Shown here: one piece after another, positions 7,947-16,847 of the stretch | Numbering within the stretch: the first letter of the stretch is position 1 | How the letters are laid out: each line of letters starts with the position of its first letter | Assembly: GCA_041392475.1 (NCBI GenBank) | Contig: JAWKLZ010000001.1 | Location: 186,001-250,000 of the forward strand | Source of the DNA: Chitinophagales bacterium | GTDB taxonomy: Bacteria > Bacteroidota > Bacteroidia > Chitinophagales > UBA2359 | Reading direction: 5' to 3' | DNA: 64,000 nucleotides | Made by a program: the position numbers and the translations under genes | The notes under the pieces: generated by a model | Seen by the model: the letters and a program-made list of their open reading frames with translations, nothing else | Told to the model about the DNA's origin: nothing | Database searches by the model: none

Positions 7947-10900
7947 ATGCGAAAATTATATCTACTTATAGCTCTGATATTTCTGTCCTTTATTTCTGTC
8001 GCTACATCTGCCCAGACTTACTTCAATGAGTGGATAGACTATGACAAGACCTACTACAAGTTTCAAATTGCAGAAAATGGCCTCTATCGAATTCCATACA
8101 GCAGTTTGTTGGAAGTAGGTTTGGCAGCAAAAGAAAAAAATGGTTTTCACTTATTTAGCCGTGGAAAAGAAATTCCGATTTTCATTGCTTCAAATGGCAC
8201 CTTGGGGGAAGGTGATTACATCGAATTTTATGGTGAACAAAACGATGGCAGTTTTGATACCCAATTGTTTTTGTTTCCAGATTGGCAATTGACAGACAAG
8301 CAAAGTCTTTTTTCGGATAAAGCCACTTATTATTTGATGTGGGACAATACGTTTGAAGGGCTTCGTTTTCAAACGATTGACAATGATTTGACCGAGCCAC
8401 TTCTCGAAAAAGAAGCGTATTTTATGCACACTGAAAACCGCATCTATCGCCATAACTTCAATGCAGGAGAACCCGACCGAATTACAGGATTGAATTACAA
8501 TTATGCAGACTTTGAAAAAGGAGAAGGTTGGACAGGTACTAAGATAGACGGGCAAACGAGTAAGATATACCAACTATCTACGGTGGGAGTCTATTCGGAA
8601 GAAGGTTTGCCCAAAGCATTGTTGGAAACAAAAGTAGTGGGATTGAATAACGATGTTTTCAACTTCAAAGACCACCATTTGAAGATACACATTGGAGGAA
8701 AAAACTACATTGACAATATCTATGAAGGCTATGATACGCCTGTTTTTACAGCCGAAATTGAAGCGGAAGATTTGGGTGAGATTCAGACGCATATAGAATA
8801 TGAATCGGTTGGAGATGTATTTAGTACGCCAGTAGAAGATTGGCAATCAGTATGCTACACTTTTTTGACCTATCCTCGTCGGTTTGACTTTGGCATTGAA
8901 GTAGATAGTTCCATTGTGTCGAGCAAGGAATTTGCTTTTTCGCTACAACATCATACCGAAGCGTATTTTGAGATTTCCAACTTTGAAGGAAACGAAACGG
9001 CTATATTGTACGATTTGTCTCAGCAAAACAGGATGTTGGTAAATCGGAGTGAAGATGATTTGTACAAAATTCACCTTCCCGAAATGACTTCAATGGAGGA
9101 AAATCGTCAGTTGTTTTTGGCAAACCCCGAAGCTGTTTTTACGATTGCAGAACTGAAACCCCAACAATTTACCAATTTTCAAATCGCAGAAAATCAAGGT
9201 GATTACCTCCTTGTTTACCATCCTTTATTGACCGAAGGAGAAACAAATTGGATAGCTGAATATGCTGAATATCGGGCAAGTACGATAGGTGGTGGCCACA
9301 AAATAGTGTTGGCGAATATTGAAGAGTTGTATGACCAATTTGCTTACGGAATCGAAAAACATCCTTTGTCCATTCGCCATTTTGTGAATTTTGCAGTAGA
9401 TAATTGGGGAAATACTCCTAAATTGTTGTTTCTGATGGGGAAATCTATTGAATATAGGTCGACAGCAACGAGCATTAACTTCAATGACAACTTAGTGCCT
9501 ACCTTTGGACACAGTCCTTCTGACAATTATTTGACACATCGCAATTCATTTGACTACCGCCCTCTGTTGGGAGTTGGACGGTTGAGCGCAAGGTTGCCTC
9601 AGCATGTTAGGGATTATTTGGAAAAAGTAAAGGCGTATGAAAATGTGGGAGTTGCAAATAGGGAAGAAAGACTTTGGCGCAAACACGCTTTTTATCAGGC
9701 GGTTAATTCTTTTGCAGAAAATGGGGATTTTAGCCATAATTATGCGACTACCTTTGAAGCTCCATTTATTGGAGGAAAAGTGTTGGAGGTGCAAGTAAAC
9801 TCCACGGGTAGTGAAGCCTTCAATAGCCGCCCATTTATCGAAGAAGGCATTGGTTTATTGAGTTTTATAGGACATGGTACAGGGTTTAATTGGGACTTTG
9901 ATTTGGAAATGGATCCGACGGCTTATATTCAGAAAGAAGGCCGATATCCTTTTGTAGTGGGAAACAGTCCGTTTGTTGCAAGTATTCATTCTCCGATTGT
10001 TATTTCTCCTTCAATGGCAGAAAATTGGGTATTATCTCCAAAGAGTGGTAGTATTATTTTTTTGGCAGCAGCCGATTTGGGCTTTCCCAGTGTAATTGAT
10101 GTTTATACAAAGGAATTGATGTTGCAACTTGGTTCAGAAAGTTACCATTTGAGCATTGCAGAGGGAATCAAACAAACACTTGACAATGTATATATTGCCA
10201 GTCCTGCTTCTGCTTTTTATGAAGGTGTAAAGGCCGTAAGTGGAGATTATAGTATTCAAGGTGATCCTGCTATAAAACTTGCTGCAAGTTTTGAAAATCC
10301 AGAGTACATTATCGAAAATGACTATGAATTTCGCTACATAGATGTGACTGATGGATATGAGGTAAAAACGGAAATTCGGGATGATGTGCAGTTGTATAAT
10401 GAAAATGGTGAAATGATTGGTCAGATAGATGGATTTTATGGAATCAAAGGAGTAAATGAACTGCAATTGAAGATTCGAGTAGGCAATCTTGGGAAAGCGG
10501 TAGAAGGACTGTTTCAAATTGAAGTAGTGCAGCAAAACTTGGATGGTTCAAATAGGGTAATCCGCAAAATAGAAAATTTTGAAGCCCCTTTTTATGAAGC
10601 AATCTATGAAATGAACATAAACCTTGAAGGAATTGAATTGGATAATTATCAATTGATTGTGAGTGTAGATTCGGGCAATACTTTTGATGAAGATTCGAAG
10701 AGCAACAATCAGGTAGTATTAAATTTTAGAACAGATATTTCCACCGATATAGCTTCAATTTCCAACAGATTAGATATTCAAGTGTACCCAAATCCTTTTG
10801 CAGATGTGCTGCAAATTGAAGGTGAATTAATGGATAATTCTCTTATTCAGTTGTTTGATAGTCAAGGAAAAATGGTGTTTATTCAGCAAGTCGACGGCGG

Positions 10901-11000
10901 AGAAAGCATAGATTTACCCAAACAATTGGGCAGCGGAGTGTATGTGTTGAAGATTAGCAATGAGGAAAGAGTCTGGATGCAAAAAATGATAAAGCAGTAA
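7947..11000 (+). CDS. PorU2-like C25 peptidase homologue with T9SS sorting domain; catalytic Cys replaced
   Basis: A 1017-residue secreted protein. Residues 1-22 are a signal peptide (..ATSAQ). The N-terminal part resembles PorU2/gingipain pro-regions (YYKFQIAENGLYRIPY). The C25-like core runs ~410-780: LVPTFGHSPSDNYLT (517-531), LGVGRLSAR (541-549), and the catalytic-His motif LSFIGHG with His643. The segment that in C25/PorU2 proteins carries the catalytic Cys (N-G/S-C) reads VVGNSPFVAS here, with Pro675 in place of Cys (codon CCG, 9969-9971). A C-terminal T9SS type-A sorting domain (~940-1017) begins VYPNPFADVLQI. It is probably a surface protein lacking cysteine peptidase/sortase activity, unless another Cys substitutes. 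Confidence 0.8.
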   Translation: MRKLYLLIALIFLSFISVATSAQTYFNEWIDYDKTYYKFQIAENGLYRIPYSSLLEVGLAAKEKNGFHLFSRGKEIPIFIASNGTLGEGDYIEFYGEQNDGSFDTQLFLFPDWQLTDKQSLFSDKATYYLMWDNTFEGLRFQTIDNDLTEPLLEKEAYFMHTENRIYRHNFNAGEPDRITGLNYNYADFEKGEGWTGTKIDGQTSKIYQLSTVGVYSEEGLPKALLETKVVGLNNDVFNFKDHHLKIHIGGKNYIDNIYEGYDTPVFTAEIEAEDLGEIQTHIEYESVGDVFSTPVEDWQSVCYTFLTYPRRFDFGIEVDSSIVSSKEFAFSLQHHTEAYFEISNFEGNETAILYDLSQQNRMLVNRSEDDLYKIHLPEMTSMEENRQLFLANPEAVFTIAELKPQQFTNFQIAENQGDYLLVYHPLLTEGETNWIAEYAEYRASTIGGGHKIVLANIEELYDQFAYGIEKHPLSIRHFVNFAVDNWGNTPKLLFLMGKSIEYRSTATSINFNDNLVPTFGHSPSDNYLTHRNSFDYRPLLGVGRLSARLPQHVRDYLEKVKAYENVGVANREERLWRKHAFYQAVNSFAENGDFSHNYATTFEAPFIGGKVLEVQVNSTGSEAFNSRPFIEEGIGLLSFIGHGTGFNWDFDLEMDPTAYIQKEGRYPFVVGNSPFVASIHSPIVISPSMAENWVLSPKSGSIIFLAAADLGFPSVIDVYTKELMLQLGSESYHLSIAEGIKQTLDNVYIASPASAFYEGVKAVSGDYSIQGDPAIKLAASFENPEYIIENDYEFRYIDVTDGYEVKTEIRDDVQLYNENGEMIGQIDGFYGIKGVNELQLKIRVGNLGKAVEGLFQIEVVQQNLDGSNRVIRKIENFEAPFYEAIYEMNINLEGIELDNYQLIVSVDSGNTFDEDSKSNNQVVLNFRTDISTDIASISNRLDIQVYPNPFADVLQIEGELMDNSLIQLFDSQGKMVFIQQVDGGESIDLPKQLGSGVYVLKISNEERVWMQKMIKQ

Positions 11001-11024
11001 GAGAGATGGAGTTTGTTTGTGCAG

Positions 11025-11059
11025 TTGCATGATTGTAAGCGTTATCTATAATCATGCAA
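11025..11059. terminator. Hairpin between convergent genes
   Basis: TTGCATGATT (11025-11034) pairs perfectly with AATCATGCAA (11050-11059) over a 15-base loop, between the stop of the PorU2-like gene and the convergent Nudix gene. A T-run is weak on either strand. Confidence 0.45.
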
Positions 11060-11085
11060 TAATTTCTTTACACAATCTGTAAGAA

Positions 11086-11721
11086 TTACTCCACAGCGGT
11101 CAATACATCTCCAACCGAACCCCATGAGTTGAGCAAATGTAGGTCAAAATGTTCGGGTTCTACCCACTTGACCTTTGTAATGCCTTCTTCTTCTTGTGGG
11201 ACACCTTCTTTGGGAATGGCACAATACATTTTGAACCAGTACGTAATTTTTAATATACGTCTATTTCTTTGAAAGTAAGTGTGGTAAGTCACATTTTTTC
11301 TATTGATAGGTATCAGAAGTGGCTGTTGAATTACCAGATTGTCAATGCCTGTTTCTTCCTCTACCTCTCTCAAAGCTGCATTTTCTACCGCTTCTCGTCT
11401 TTCGATTTTTCCCTTAGGGATGTCCCATTTACCATAGCGAAAAATAAGTAAGCCTCGCCCTTGTGGGTCAAATACCAAGCCGCCCGCTGCTTCAATATTT
11501 TTGTAGAAGCCAAAAAAATCGTTTTCGATTTTGGACTGATTTTCACCGATAATATGGACTTCTTTTAAGTCTTCCGTTTGTTCGATGTAGCGAATCAGAT
11601 CCAATAATTCTTTTTTATCTCGATAAGTCACATGCATGATTTCTCGATTATTATTTAAAAAATCCTCTGTTTCTGAAACTCTTAGAAAAACGGGGATGTT
11701 ATTGATGTAAATTTTGCTCAT
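11086..11721 (-). CDS. Nudix hydrolase
   Basis: A 211-residue protein with a complete Nudix box: Gly104 to Ile126 fits GX5EX7REUXEEXGU (Glu110, Arg118, Glu119, Glu121, Glu122). These residues coordinate the Mg2+ used to cleave a nucleoside diphosphate linked to another moiety. The ~75 residues before the Nudix fold are unusual, being acidic and without a recognised motif. The substrate cannot be deduced. It is a single gene, convergent with the PorU2-like gene and divergent from DUF445. Confidence 0.9.
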   Translation of the reverse strand: MSKIYINNIPVFLRVSETEDFLNNNREIMHVTYRDKKELLDLIRYIEQTEDLKEVHIIGENQSKIENDFFGFYKNIEAAGGLVFDPQGRGLLIFRYGKWDIPKGKIERREAVENAALREVEEETGIDNLVIQQPLLIPINRKNVTYHTYFQRNRRILKITYWFKMYCAIPKEGVPQEEEGITKVKWVEPEHFDLHLLNSWGSVGDVLTAVE

Positions 11722-11782
11722 GGGTTGCTTGATTTTTTATTAATATTGCAGCCAAATGGCGAATATTATTTTTTATGAGTTG

Positions 11783-11806
11783 ATGCAAAATGATTTGCAT
11801 TTTTTC
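11783..11806 (+). terminator. Short hairpin with T-run in divergent intergenic DNA
   Basis: ATGCAAA (11783-11789) pairs with TTTGCAT (11794-11800), followed by six T. It looks like a small intrinsic terminator on the plus strand, but no plus-strand gene ends here. It might end an unannotated small RNA or be chance. Confidence 0.25.
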
Positions 11807-11945
11807 AATTATAAGTAATGGACAAAAATTAAATTTCAATCTAAAATTTTAAACCATCTGATTAAGGAGGGGTTTTTTATTTTAATCTTACTTCAATTTT
11901 TATTCATGCTTATTATTTCATTTTAATTTTTATTGATTAAGAAAT

Positions 11946-12542
11946 ATGGTTTATACGCTGCCCTTCATAGCTGCTCTTATTGGTTGGTTTACAAACTTTT
12001 TAGCAGTTAAGATGCTGTTTCACCCACGCGAAAAAAAGCGATTTTTGTTCATCGAATTTCAAGGCGTGTTTCCTAAAAGACAACACGAAATTGCTGAAAG
12101 ATTAGGAGAAATAGTTTCTAAAGAGTTGATTTCTATTGACGACATCAAACAAAAACTTGCTGATGATAGGAATCTCGAAGAAGTAAAAGCTCTTTTGGAA
12201 ACAAAGATAGATGATTTTATTCAAAAACGACTTCCTGCTACTTATCCTGCCTTGGCGATGTTTCTGAATGATAAAATTAAACAAAAAATTAAAACACAAA
12301 TTATCGAAGAAGTCGAGGATGTATTGCCCGATGCTATTGAAAATTATATTGATAAGGCTGGTTCACGCATAGACATTCAGGCTTTGGTGTATGAAAAAGT
12401 GGTGAAGTTTTCAAGCGATAAACTCGAATCCATCGTTTTTGCAATTCTTTCCAAAGAGTTCCAATTCATTGAGCTTGTGGGTGCTGTATTGGGATTCTTA
12501 ATTGGCTGTGTTCAGTTGTTGATTATGTATGCAGCAGGCTAA
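11946..12542 (+). CDS. DUF445 family membrane protein
   Basis: A 198-residue protein. The N-terminus, PFIAALIGWFTNFLAVKMLFHP (~5-26), is the DUF445 hallmark: a membrane segment ending in a conserved T-N-x-x-A-x-K-M-L-F-x-P. The middle is a long, charged, probably helical region, and a second hydrophobic segment (~175-195) closes the protein. The family function is not established. Its TAA stop (12540-12542) overlaps the TAG stop of the convergent uvrC gene (12539-12541) by two bases, so there is no room for a terminator between them. Confidence 0.9.
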   Translation: MVYTLPFIAALIGWFTNFLAVKMLFHPREKKRFLFIEFQGVFPKRQHEIAERLGEIVSKELISIDDIKQKLADDRNLEEVKALLETKIDDFIQKRLPATYPALAMFLNDKIKQKIKTQIIEEVEDVLPDAIENYIDKAGSRIDIQALVYEKVVKFSSDKLESIVFAILSKEFQFIELVGAVLGFLIGCVQLLIMYAAG

Positions 12543-14350
12543 CCTTTGCTATTTGCTTCAAAATAAGCACGAATGGCCACTGCCTGTTTCTTGTTCACCA
12601 CGGCTAATAATTCTTCCTCCGTTGCAGACTTTATTTTCTTAATGGATTTGAAGTGCTTGAACAATTTGTCGGATGTTTTTTTACCCACACCTACAATGCC
12701 TTCCAATCCAGAAGTCATCGCTTCTTTCGAACGAATTTGACGGTGAAAAGTAATCGCAAAACGGTGCGCCTCGTTGCGGAGGTGTTGCAGGAGTTTGAGT
12801 GCAGGTGAGCGTTTGTCAATGTGAAGAGGAATAGAATCGTTTGGAACATAGATTTCTTCCAGTTTTTTAGCGATTCCTATGATAGCCAATTGGTCATAAA
12901 TTTCTAATTTTTTGAGGCTTTTGACCGCAGCACTCAGCTGCCCTTTGCCACCGTCAATAACTATCAATTGCGGCAACTCTCGTTTTTCGTCCAACATTCG
13001 TTTGTAGCGGCGATAGACGACTTCCTCCATTGAAGCAAAATCATCGGGACCAACCACTGTTTTGATGTGAAAATGGCGGTATTCTTTTTTTGCAGGTTTA
13101 CCATTCCGAAAAATTACCATTGAAGCCACAGGGAAATGCCCCTGAATGTTGGAGTTGTCGAAACATTCAATGTGAATAGGTACTTCAGACATTCTCAGGT
13201 CTTTCTTTAATTGGGTCAAAACTTCAAAACGCCTATCGTTGGGATTCGAGCGTGTTTCAGATTTGAGTTCTTGTTGCTTTTTGTAATAAAAAGCATTTTT
13301 TTGTGCCAAATCCAACAAGGCTTTTTTGTCGCCTATTTTTGGAACGGTAATTTTGAGTTCTTTGTTTTGCAAAGTTACTTTGAAGGGCAAATACAATTCC
13401 GTAGAGTTGCTCTGTACCTGCGTTCTGATTTCGTGAATAGCAATTTTGAGCAGTTCCTTGTCACTTTCATCTAGTTTTTTGACTAGTTCAATCACTTTTG
13501 TCTGTATAATCGATCCGTTTACCACCTTGAAAAAACTCACATACGCTTTATCACTTTCTTCACTTCTGAGAATATTGAAGACATCTACATTGTTGATTTT
13601 GGGATTTACAACAGTTGATTTACCTTGATAATCCTCCAATGCCATGAGTTTATCCTTCAATTGTTGGGCTTCTTCAAAACGGTAAGCCTCAGCAGCTTCT
13701 TTGATGGATTCTTTCAAATACCAAATCACAGAGCGGATGTTTCCCTTCAAAATGTCTTTGATTTGCTTGATAGCCAGCATATAATCTTCCTCTGATTGAA
13801 GTGATTCACAAGGGCCTTTGCAGTTGCCGAGATGGTACTCTAAGCAGACTTTGAATTTACCTTCTTCAATGTTTTTCTGGCTGAGGTTGAAATTACAGTT
13901 GCGGAGGTGAAACAGATTTTGCATCAACTCCAAGATTTGTTTTGCTCGAAAAGTGGAGGTATAAGGGCCGAGGTATTCTGAACCGTCTTGAATGACGTTT
14001 CTGGTCATGAAAATACGGGGAAAACGTTCTTTTTTAATGCAGATATAGGGATAACTTTTGTCGTCACGCAGCATGACATTGTATCTCGGTTGCCATTTTT
14101 TGATGAGCGCATTCTCCAATAGCAATGCATCTTGCTCGGTTTCAACTACTGCAAATTCGATTCGGACAATCTTAGATACCATAATGGCAGTCTTGCGGTT
14201 GTCGTGGTTTTTGGTGAAATAGGAGGATACCCGCTTTCGTAAATCTTTGGATTTGCCGACATAGATGATAGTATCAGCTTCATCAAAATATTTGTAAATC
14301 CCTGGATTATGCGGAATTGTTGGGAGAATTTCTTTTATGTATTGGTTCAT
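12539..14350 (-). CDS. uvrC: Excinuclease ABC subunit C
   Basis: A 603-residue protein, standard length for UvrC, which makes the 3' and 5' incisions around DNA lesions after UvrB loading. Domains in order: GIY-YIG nuclease (~12-92, NPGIYKYF and IIYVGKSKDLRKR); a UVR motif that contacts UvrB (~205-235, AYRFEEAQQLKDKL); an RNase-H-like endonuclease (~395-540, IECFDNSNIQG and LIVIDGGKGQLSAA); and a C-terminal helix-hairpin-helix DNA-binding domain (~548-598, GLEGIVGVGKKTSDKL). All appear complete. It stands alone and is convergent with DUF445. Confidence 0.97.
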   Translation of the reverse strand: MNQYIKEILPTIPHNPGIYKYFDEADTIIYVGKSKDLRKRVSSYFTKNHDNRKTAIMVSKIVRIEFAVVETEQDALLLENALIKKWQPRYNVMLRDDKSYPYICIKKERFPRIFMTRNVIQDGSEYLGPYTSTFRAKQILELMQNLFHLRNCNFNLSQKNIEEGKFKVCLEYHLGNCKGPCESLQSEEDYMLAIKQIKDILKGNIRSVIWYLKESIKEAAEAYRFEEAQQLKDKLMALEDYQGKSTVVNPKINNVDVFNILRSEESDKAYVSFFKVVNGSIIQTKVIELVKKLDESDKELLKIAIHEIRTQVQSNSTELYLPFKVTLQNKELKITVPKIGDKKALLDLAQKNAFYYKKQQELKSETRSNPNDRRFEVLTQLKKDLRMSEVPIHIECFDNSNIQGHFPVASMVIFRNGKPAKKEYRHFHIKTVVGPDDFASMEEVVYRRYKRMLDEKRELPQLIVIDGGKGQLSAAVKSLKKLEIYDQLAIIGIAKKLEEIYVPNDSIPLHIDKRSPALKLLQHLRNEAHRFAITFHRQIRSKEAMTSGLEGIVGVGKKTSDKLFKHFKSIKKIKSATEEELLAVVNKKQAVAIRAYFEANSKG

Positions 14351-14423
14351 CTGTGAAATTTCTTGGGTGTGAGATTGTAGGATTGTTCAAATTACTTGAT
14401 TATGGAATTGCAGAATTGTATCT

Positions 14424-14431
14424 TATTTTTG
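14424..14431 (+). promoter_or_regulatory. -7 box (TATTTTTG) upstream of the FkbM methyltransferase
   Basis: TATTTTTG is a full TAnnTTTG match, with its end 57 bases before the ATG at 14489. No perfect TTTG was found at the usual -33 distance. Confidence 0.4.
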
Positions 14432-14488
14432 CAGTCAATCCACTACACCATCAGATAATTTTACAATCATACCCTATTTTTAATTATT

Positions 14489-15463
14489 ATGAGTAACGTA
14501 TCTCTTTCTTTGAAGACAAAAATACTAAATGGTATCCGAAATATTTTTAAATGGGAACCATTGGAAGTATGGCTGCAAAGAAATACAGTAAATAAGCCTT
14601 TGTCTTCAATCTGGGGAAAATTGCCTGCAAATCATTACCAATATTCCCCCCAAAGTTTTCGTAAAGTTTGTGTTAATGGTATTTGGTATCAATTGGATAT
14701 CAGTAACTTCAATGATTGGTCAGTATATTTTGGACTAAAAGAAGAACAACGAGAACGGCTTTTGGGTTTGGTAGAAGAGGGCAATTATGTGATAGATGTG
14801 GGGGCAAATATTGGTGCGGTAAGTTTACCTTTTGCCAAAATAGTGGGGAAGGAGGGAAAGGTAATCAGCCTTGAGCCTCATCCTGTCACCCATCAAAAAT
14901 TGCTGAACAATTTGTCTCTCAACGATTTTCCGCAGCTAATTCCACTGCAAAAAGGTTTGGGAGATACTACTACGACTTTTACCATCAGCACCATTGATGC
15001 CCACAACCCTGGAAGAAATAGAATATTGCCTGAAAACCAAAATGATGAGTATGAGATTTTGGAGAACCATGAGATTGAAGTAGATACATTGGATAAGGTA
15101 GTGGCGGATTTGAATTTGCAGCGAGTAGATTTGATAAAAATTGATGTGGAAGGTTTTGAAATGAAGGTATTGGAGGGGGGTAAATTTGTTTTAGAGGAGC
15201 TCAGTCCTCACTTGTTCATTGAGTTAGATGATTCCCATTTACAAGCACAAGGCAGTTCTGCAAAAGAATTGGTGGCTTTTTTGGAGGGCTTCAAATACCT
15301 TGTTTGGAAGGCTTCAAATATGGAGAGTATAGACTCTTCAATGGATTTTACAAACTGCCACTTCGATATTGTCGCAAAAAAAAGCATTGCAGGAATGAAA
15401 AATCATTGGATAAATTCTTGTGATTTTAGCACAGAATTTATTTTAAGAAAAAAAGATAGTTGA
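14489..15463 (+). CDS. FkbM family SAM-dependent methyltransferase
   Basis: A 324-residue protein with a Rossmann-like methyltransferase core: motif I YVIDVGANIGAVSLPFA (~106-122), acidic ribose-binding segment VISLEPHP (~131-138), and the FkbM signature VDLIKIDVEGFEMKVLEGG (~213-231). FkbM enzymes O-methylate sugars or polyketides, often in glycan clusters. No glycan cluster surrounds it, so the acceptor is unknown. The ~100 residues before motif I are not recognised. It lies divergent from uvrC and is followed by thioredoxin after ~180 bases. Confidence 0.88.
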   Translation: MSNVSLSLKTKILNGIRNIFKWEPLEVWLQRNTVNKPLSSIWGKLPANHYQYSPQSFRKVCVNGIWYQLDISNFNDWSVYFGLKEEQRERLLGLVEEGNYVIDVGANIGAVSLPFAKIVGKEGKVISLEPHPVTHQKLLNNLSLNDFPQLIPLQKGLGDTTTTFTISTIDAHNPGRNRILPENQNDEYEILENHEIEVDTLDKVVADLNLQRVDLIKIDVEGFEMKVLEGGKFVLEELSPHLFIELDDSHLQAQGSSAKELVAFLEGFKYLVWKASNMESIDSSMDFTNCHFDIVAKKSIAGMKNHWINSCDFSTEFILRKKDS

Positions 15464-15644
15464 TTTTCAATACTTTCAGATTCAAAGATAGTCTTCAATA
15501 TTTTTTTGAAGTTTTTTTAGAACAAATTTGAAAAAAGAAACGTTGCAATGTAGAACAAAAAGAATGAATAGTCGTTCATAGTTTCATATATCCATGTTTT
15601 TGGATGATAAAAATATTTTTTCAACAGTCAAAATTAAAACAATC

Positions 15645-15962
15645 ATGGCTTTAGAATTCACAGATAGCAACTTTGAAGAGTTGGTTTTAGATTCAGACAA
15701 ATTAGCAGTTGTTGATTTTTGGGCAGTTTGGTGTGGCCCTTGCCGCATGGTTGGTCCTATTATTGAGCAATTACACGATGAATATAAGGATGTAGTAGTA
15801 GGGAAAGTAGATGTGGATAACAATCCAGGTATTTCTCAGAGATATGGTATTCGCAATATTCCTACAGTATTGTTTATCAAAGATGGAGTAGTAGTAGATA
15901 AACAAGTTGGTGCTGCTCCAAAAGGCACGTATGCAGGTAAAATTGATGCTTTATTAGTATAA
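15645..15962 (+). CDS. trxA: Thioredoxin
   Basis: A 105-residue cytoplasmic thioredoxin counted from the ATG at 15645; an in-frame ATG at 15594 would only add an unrelated lysine-rich leader and is unlikely. The redox site is WCGPC with Cys30 and Cys33, followed by the cis-proline segment NIPTVLFIKDG (~73-83). It reduces protein disulfides and is recycled by thioredoxin reductase (not in the window). A strong terminator follows directly. Confidence 0.96.
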   Translation: MALEFTDSNFEELVLDSDKLAVVDFWAVWCGPCRMVGPIIEQLHDEYKDVVVGKVDVDNNPGISQRYGIRNIPTVLFIKDGVVVDKQVGAAPKGTYAGKIDALLV

Positions 15963-15996
15963 TTAAGCATCAATTTATCAAAGTTCTGATAAACCA

Positions 15997-16034
15997 AGAA
16001 AACCCGTTTCACTATTGAGACGGGTTTTCTTTTT
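15997..16034 (+). terminator. Intrinsic terminator after trxA
   Basis: AGAAAACCCGTTTC (15997-16010) pairs with GAGACGGGTTTTCT (16017-16030) over 14 bases with one G-U pair and a 6-base loop, followed by a T-run. It can also serve the convergent gene that ends at 16048. Confidence 0.9.
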
Positions 16035-16047
16035 ATAGAGTAGTTTT

Positions 16048-16668
16048 CTAAAACGGTATATCGTCATCCGAATCTTCATCGCCCCATAGAGGAAAAGAAT
16101 CGTCTTCGCTTATATTATCTATATCTCTCATCCAATAATCGATTTCTGTGATTTGGCGGTCAAATAGTTGGTCTTTTGGAGCAATGGGTTGTATGACCTT
16201 ATTTTGAAGCATCTCTTTGCCTGCTTCATCCGCATGTTCGATGCAGGTACAATACGCCAAATCCCAGGGACAGTTTTGGCAGTCATAACTGCAAAACTCA
16301 ATACCCATTAACCCACGATTCATAATCATCACAGCCCTATCCAACAGATCTACTAAGGCCTGATATGCCACTGCAACAGGTAAAATTTCTGGTAAATTTG
16401 CCCGAATGTGAAAAGTAAACAACAGCCTGTCTAAGGCATTGGCAAGCTCGTTCATCTGCTGAAAACTCAGGCGTTCAGGAGGAGGAAACTGAATCTTGGT
16501 CAAACCCGTATAGTCGCCAAATGTCTTTGAAGGTCTTGTGGAGATGTACTTTTCCACTTCTTCCATCTGCTCCTCAAAACTATCTATTTTTTGAAGCGTT
16601 TTACCTTCTATTTTCCATTCGATGATTTCTTCAATATCTTCTATCAGTTGGTTTACATATTTTTGCAT
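16048..16668 (-). CDS. Uncharacterised acidic protein with a cysteine cluster
   Basis: A 206-residue protein counted from the ATG at 16668. A longer frame exists to 16749, but a perfect -7 box at 16704-16711 would then lie inside the gene, so the short start is preferred. The N-terminal half is charged and probably helical. Cys126, 130, 133, 140 and 142 form C-X3-C-X2-C-X6-C-X-C in a segment reading CSYDCQNCPWDLAYCTC, which could bind Zn or an Fe-S cluster. The C-terminal ~45 residues are very acidic (DEDSDDDIPF). I do not recognise the family. It is divergent from sucA. Confidence 0.7.
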   Translation of the reverse strand: MQKYVNQLIEDIEEIIEWKIEGKTLQKIDSFEEQMEEVEKYISTRPSKTFGDYTGLTKIQFPPPERLSFQQMNELANALDRLLFTFHIRANLPEILPVAVAYQALVDLLDRAVMIMNRGLMGIEFCSYDCQNCPWDLAYCTCIEHADEAGKEMLQNKVIQPIAPKDQLFDRQITEIDYWMRDIDNISEDDSFPLWGDEDSDDDIPF

Positions 16669-16703
16669 ATTGGCAACGATTTTTGGGCAAAATGGCTGAA
16701 CCG

Positions 16704-16711
16704 CAAAAATA
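16704..16711 (-). promoter_or_regulatory. -7 box (TATTTTTG) for the Cys-cluster protein
   Basis: On the minus strand this reads TATTTTTG, a full TAnnTTTG match ending 35 bases before the ATG at 16668. It argues against the longer upstream start at 16749. Confidence 0.5.
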
Positions 16712-16847
16712 AAAGAATATTTTTGAGTGCCTTCTAAAAAAAGGGGCATACTTATATGTTTCTCTAAAACCTCAAATTAATTAAAAAGAAGCAATACGCT
16801 TTTAGAAAAAACTCCGATATTTGTGACAACCAAGGAAAAAAAATTTT

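Noticed and set aside
10134..10535. 133-codon minus-strand open frame
   Set aside because: Antisense to the PorU2-like gene, with a low-complexity aromatic/Ile-rich product; a shadow of a real gene.
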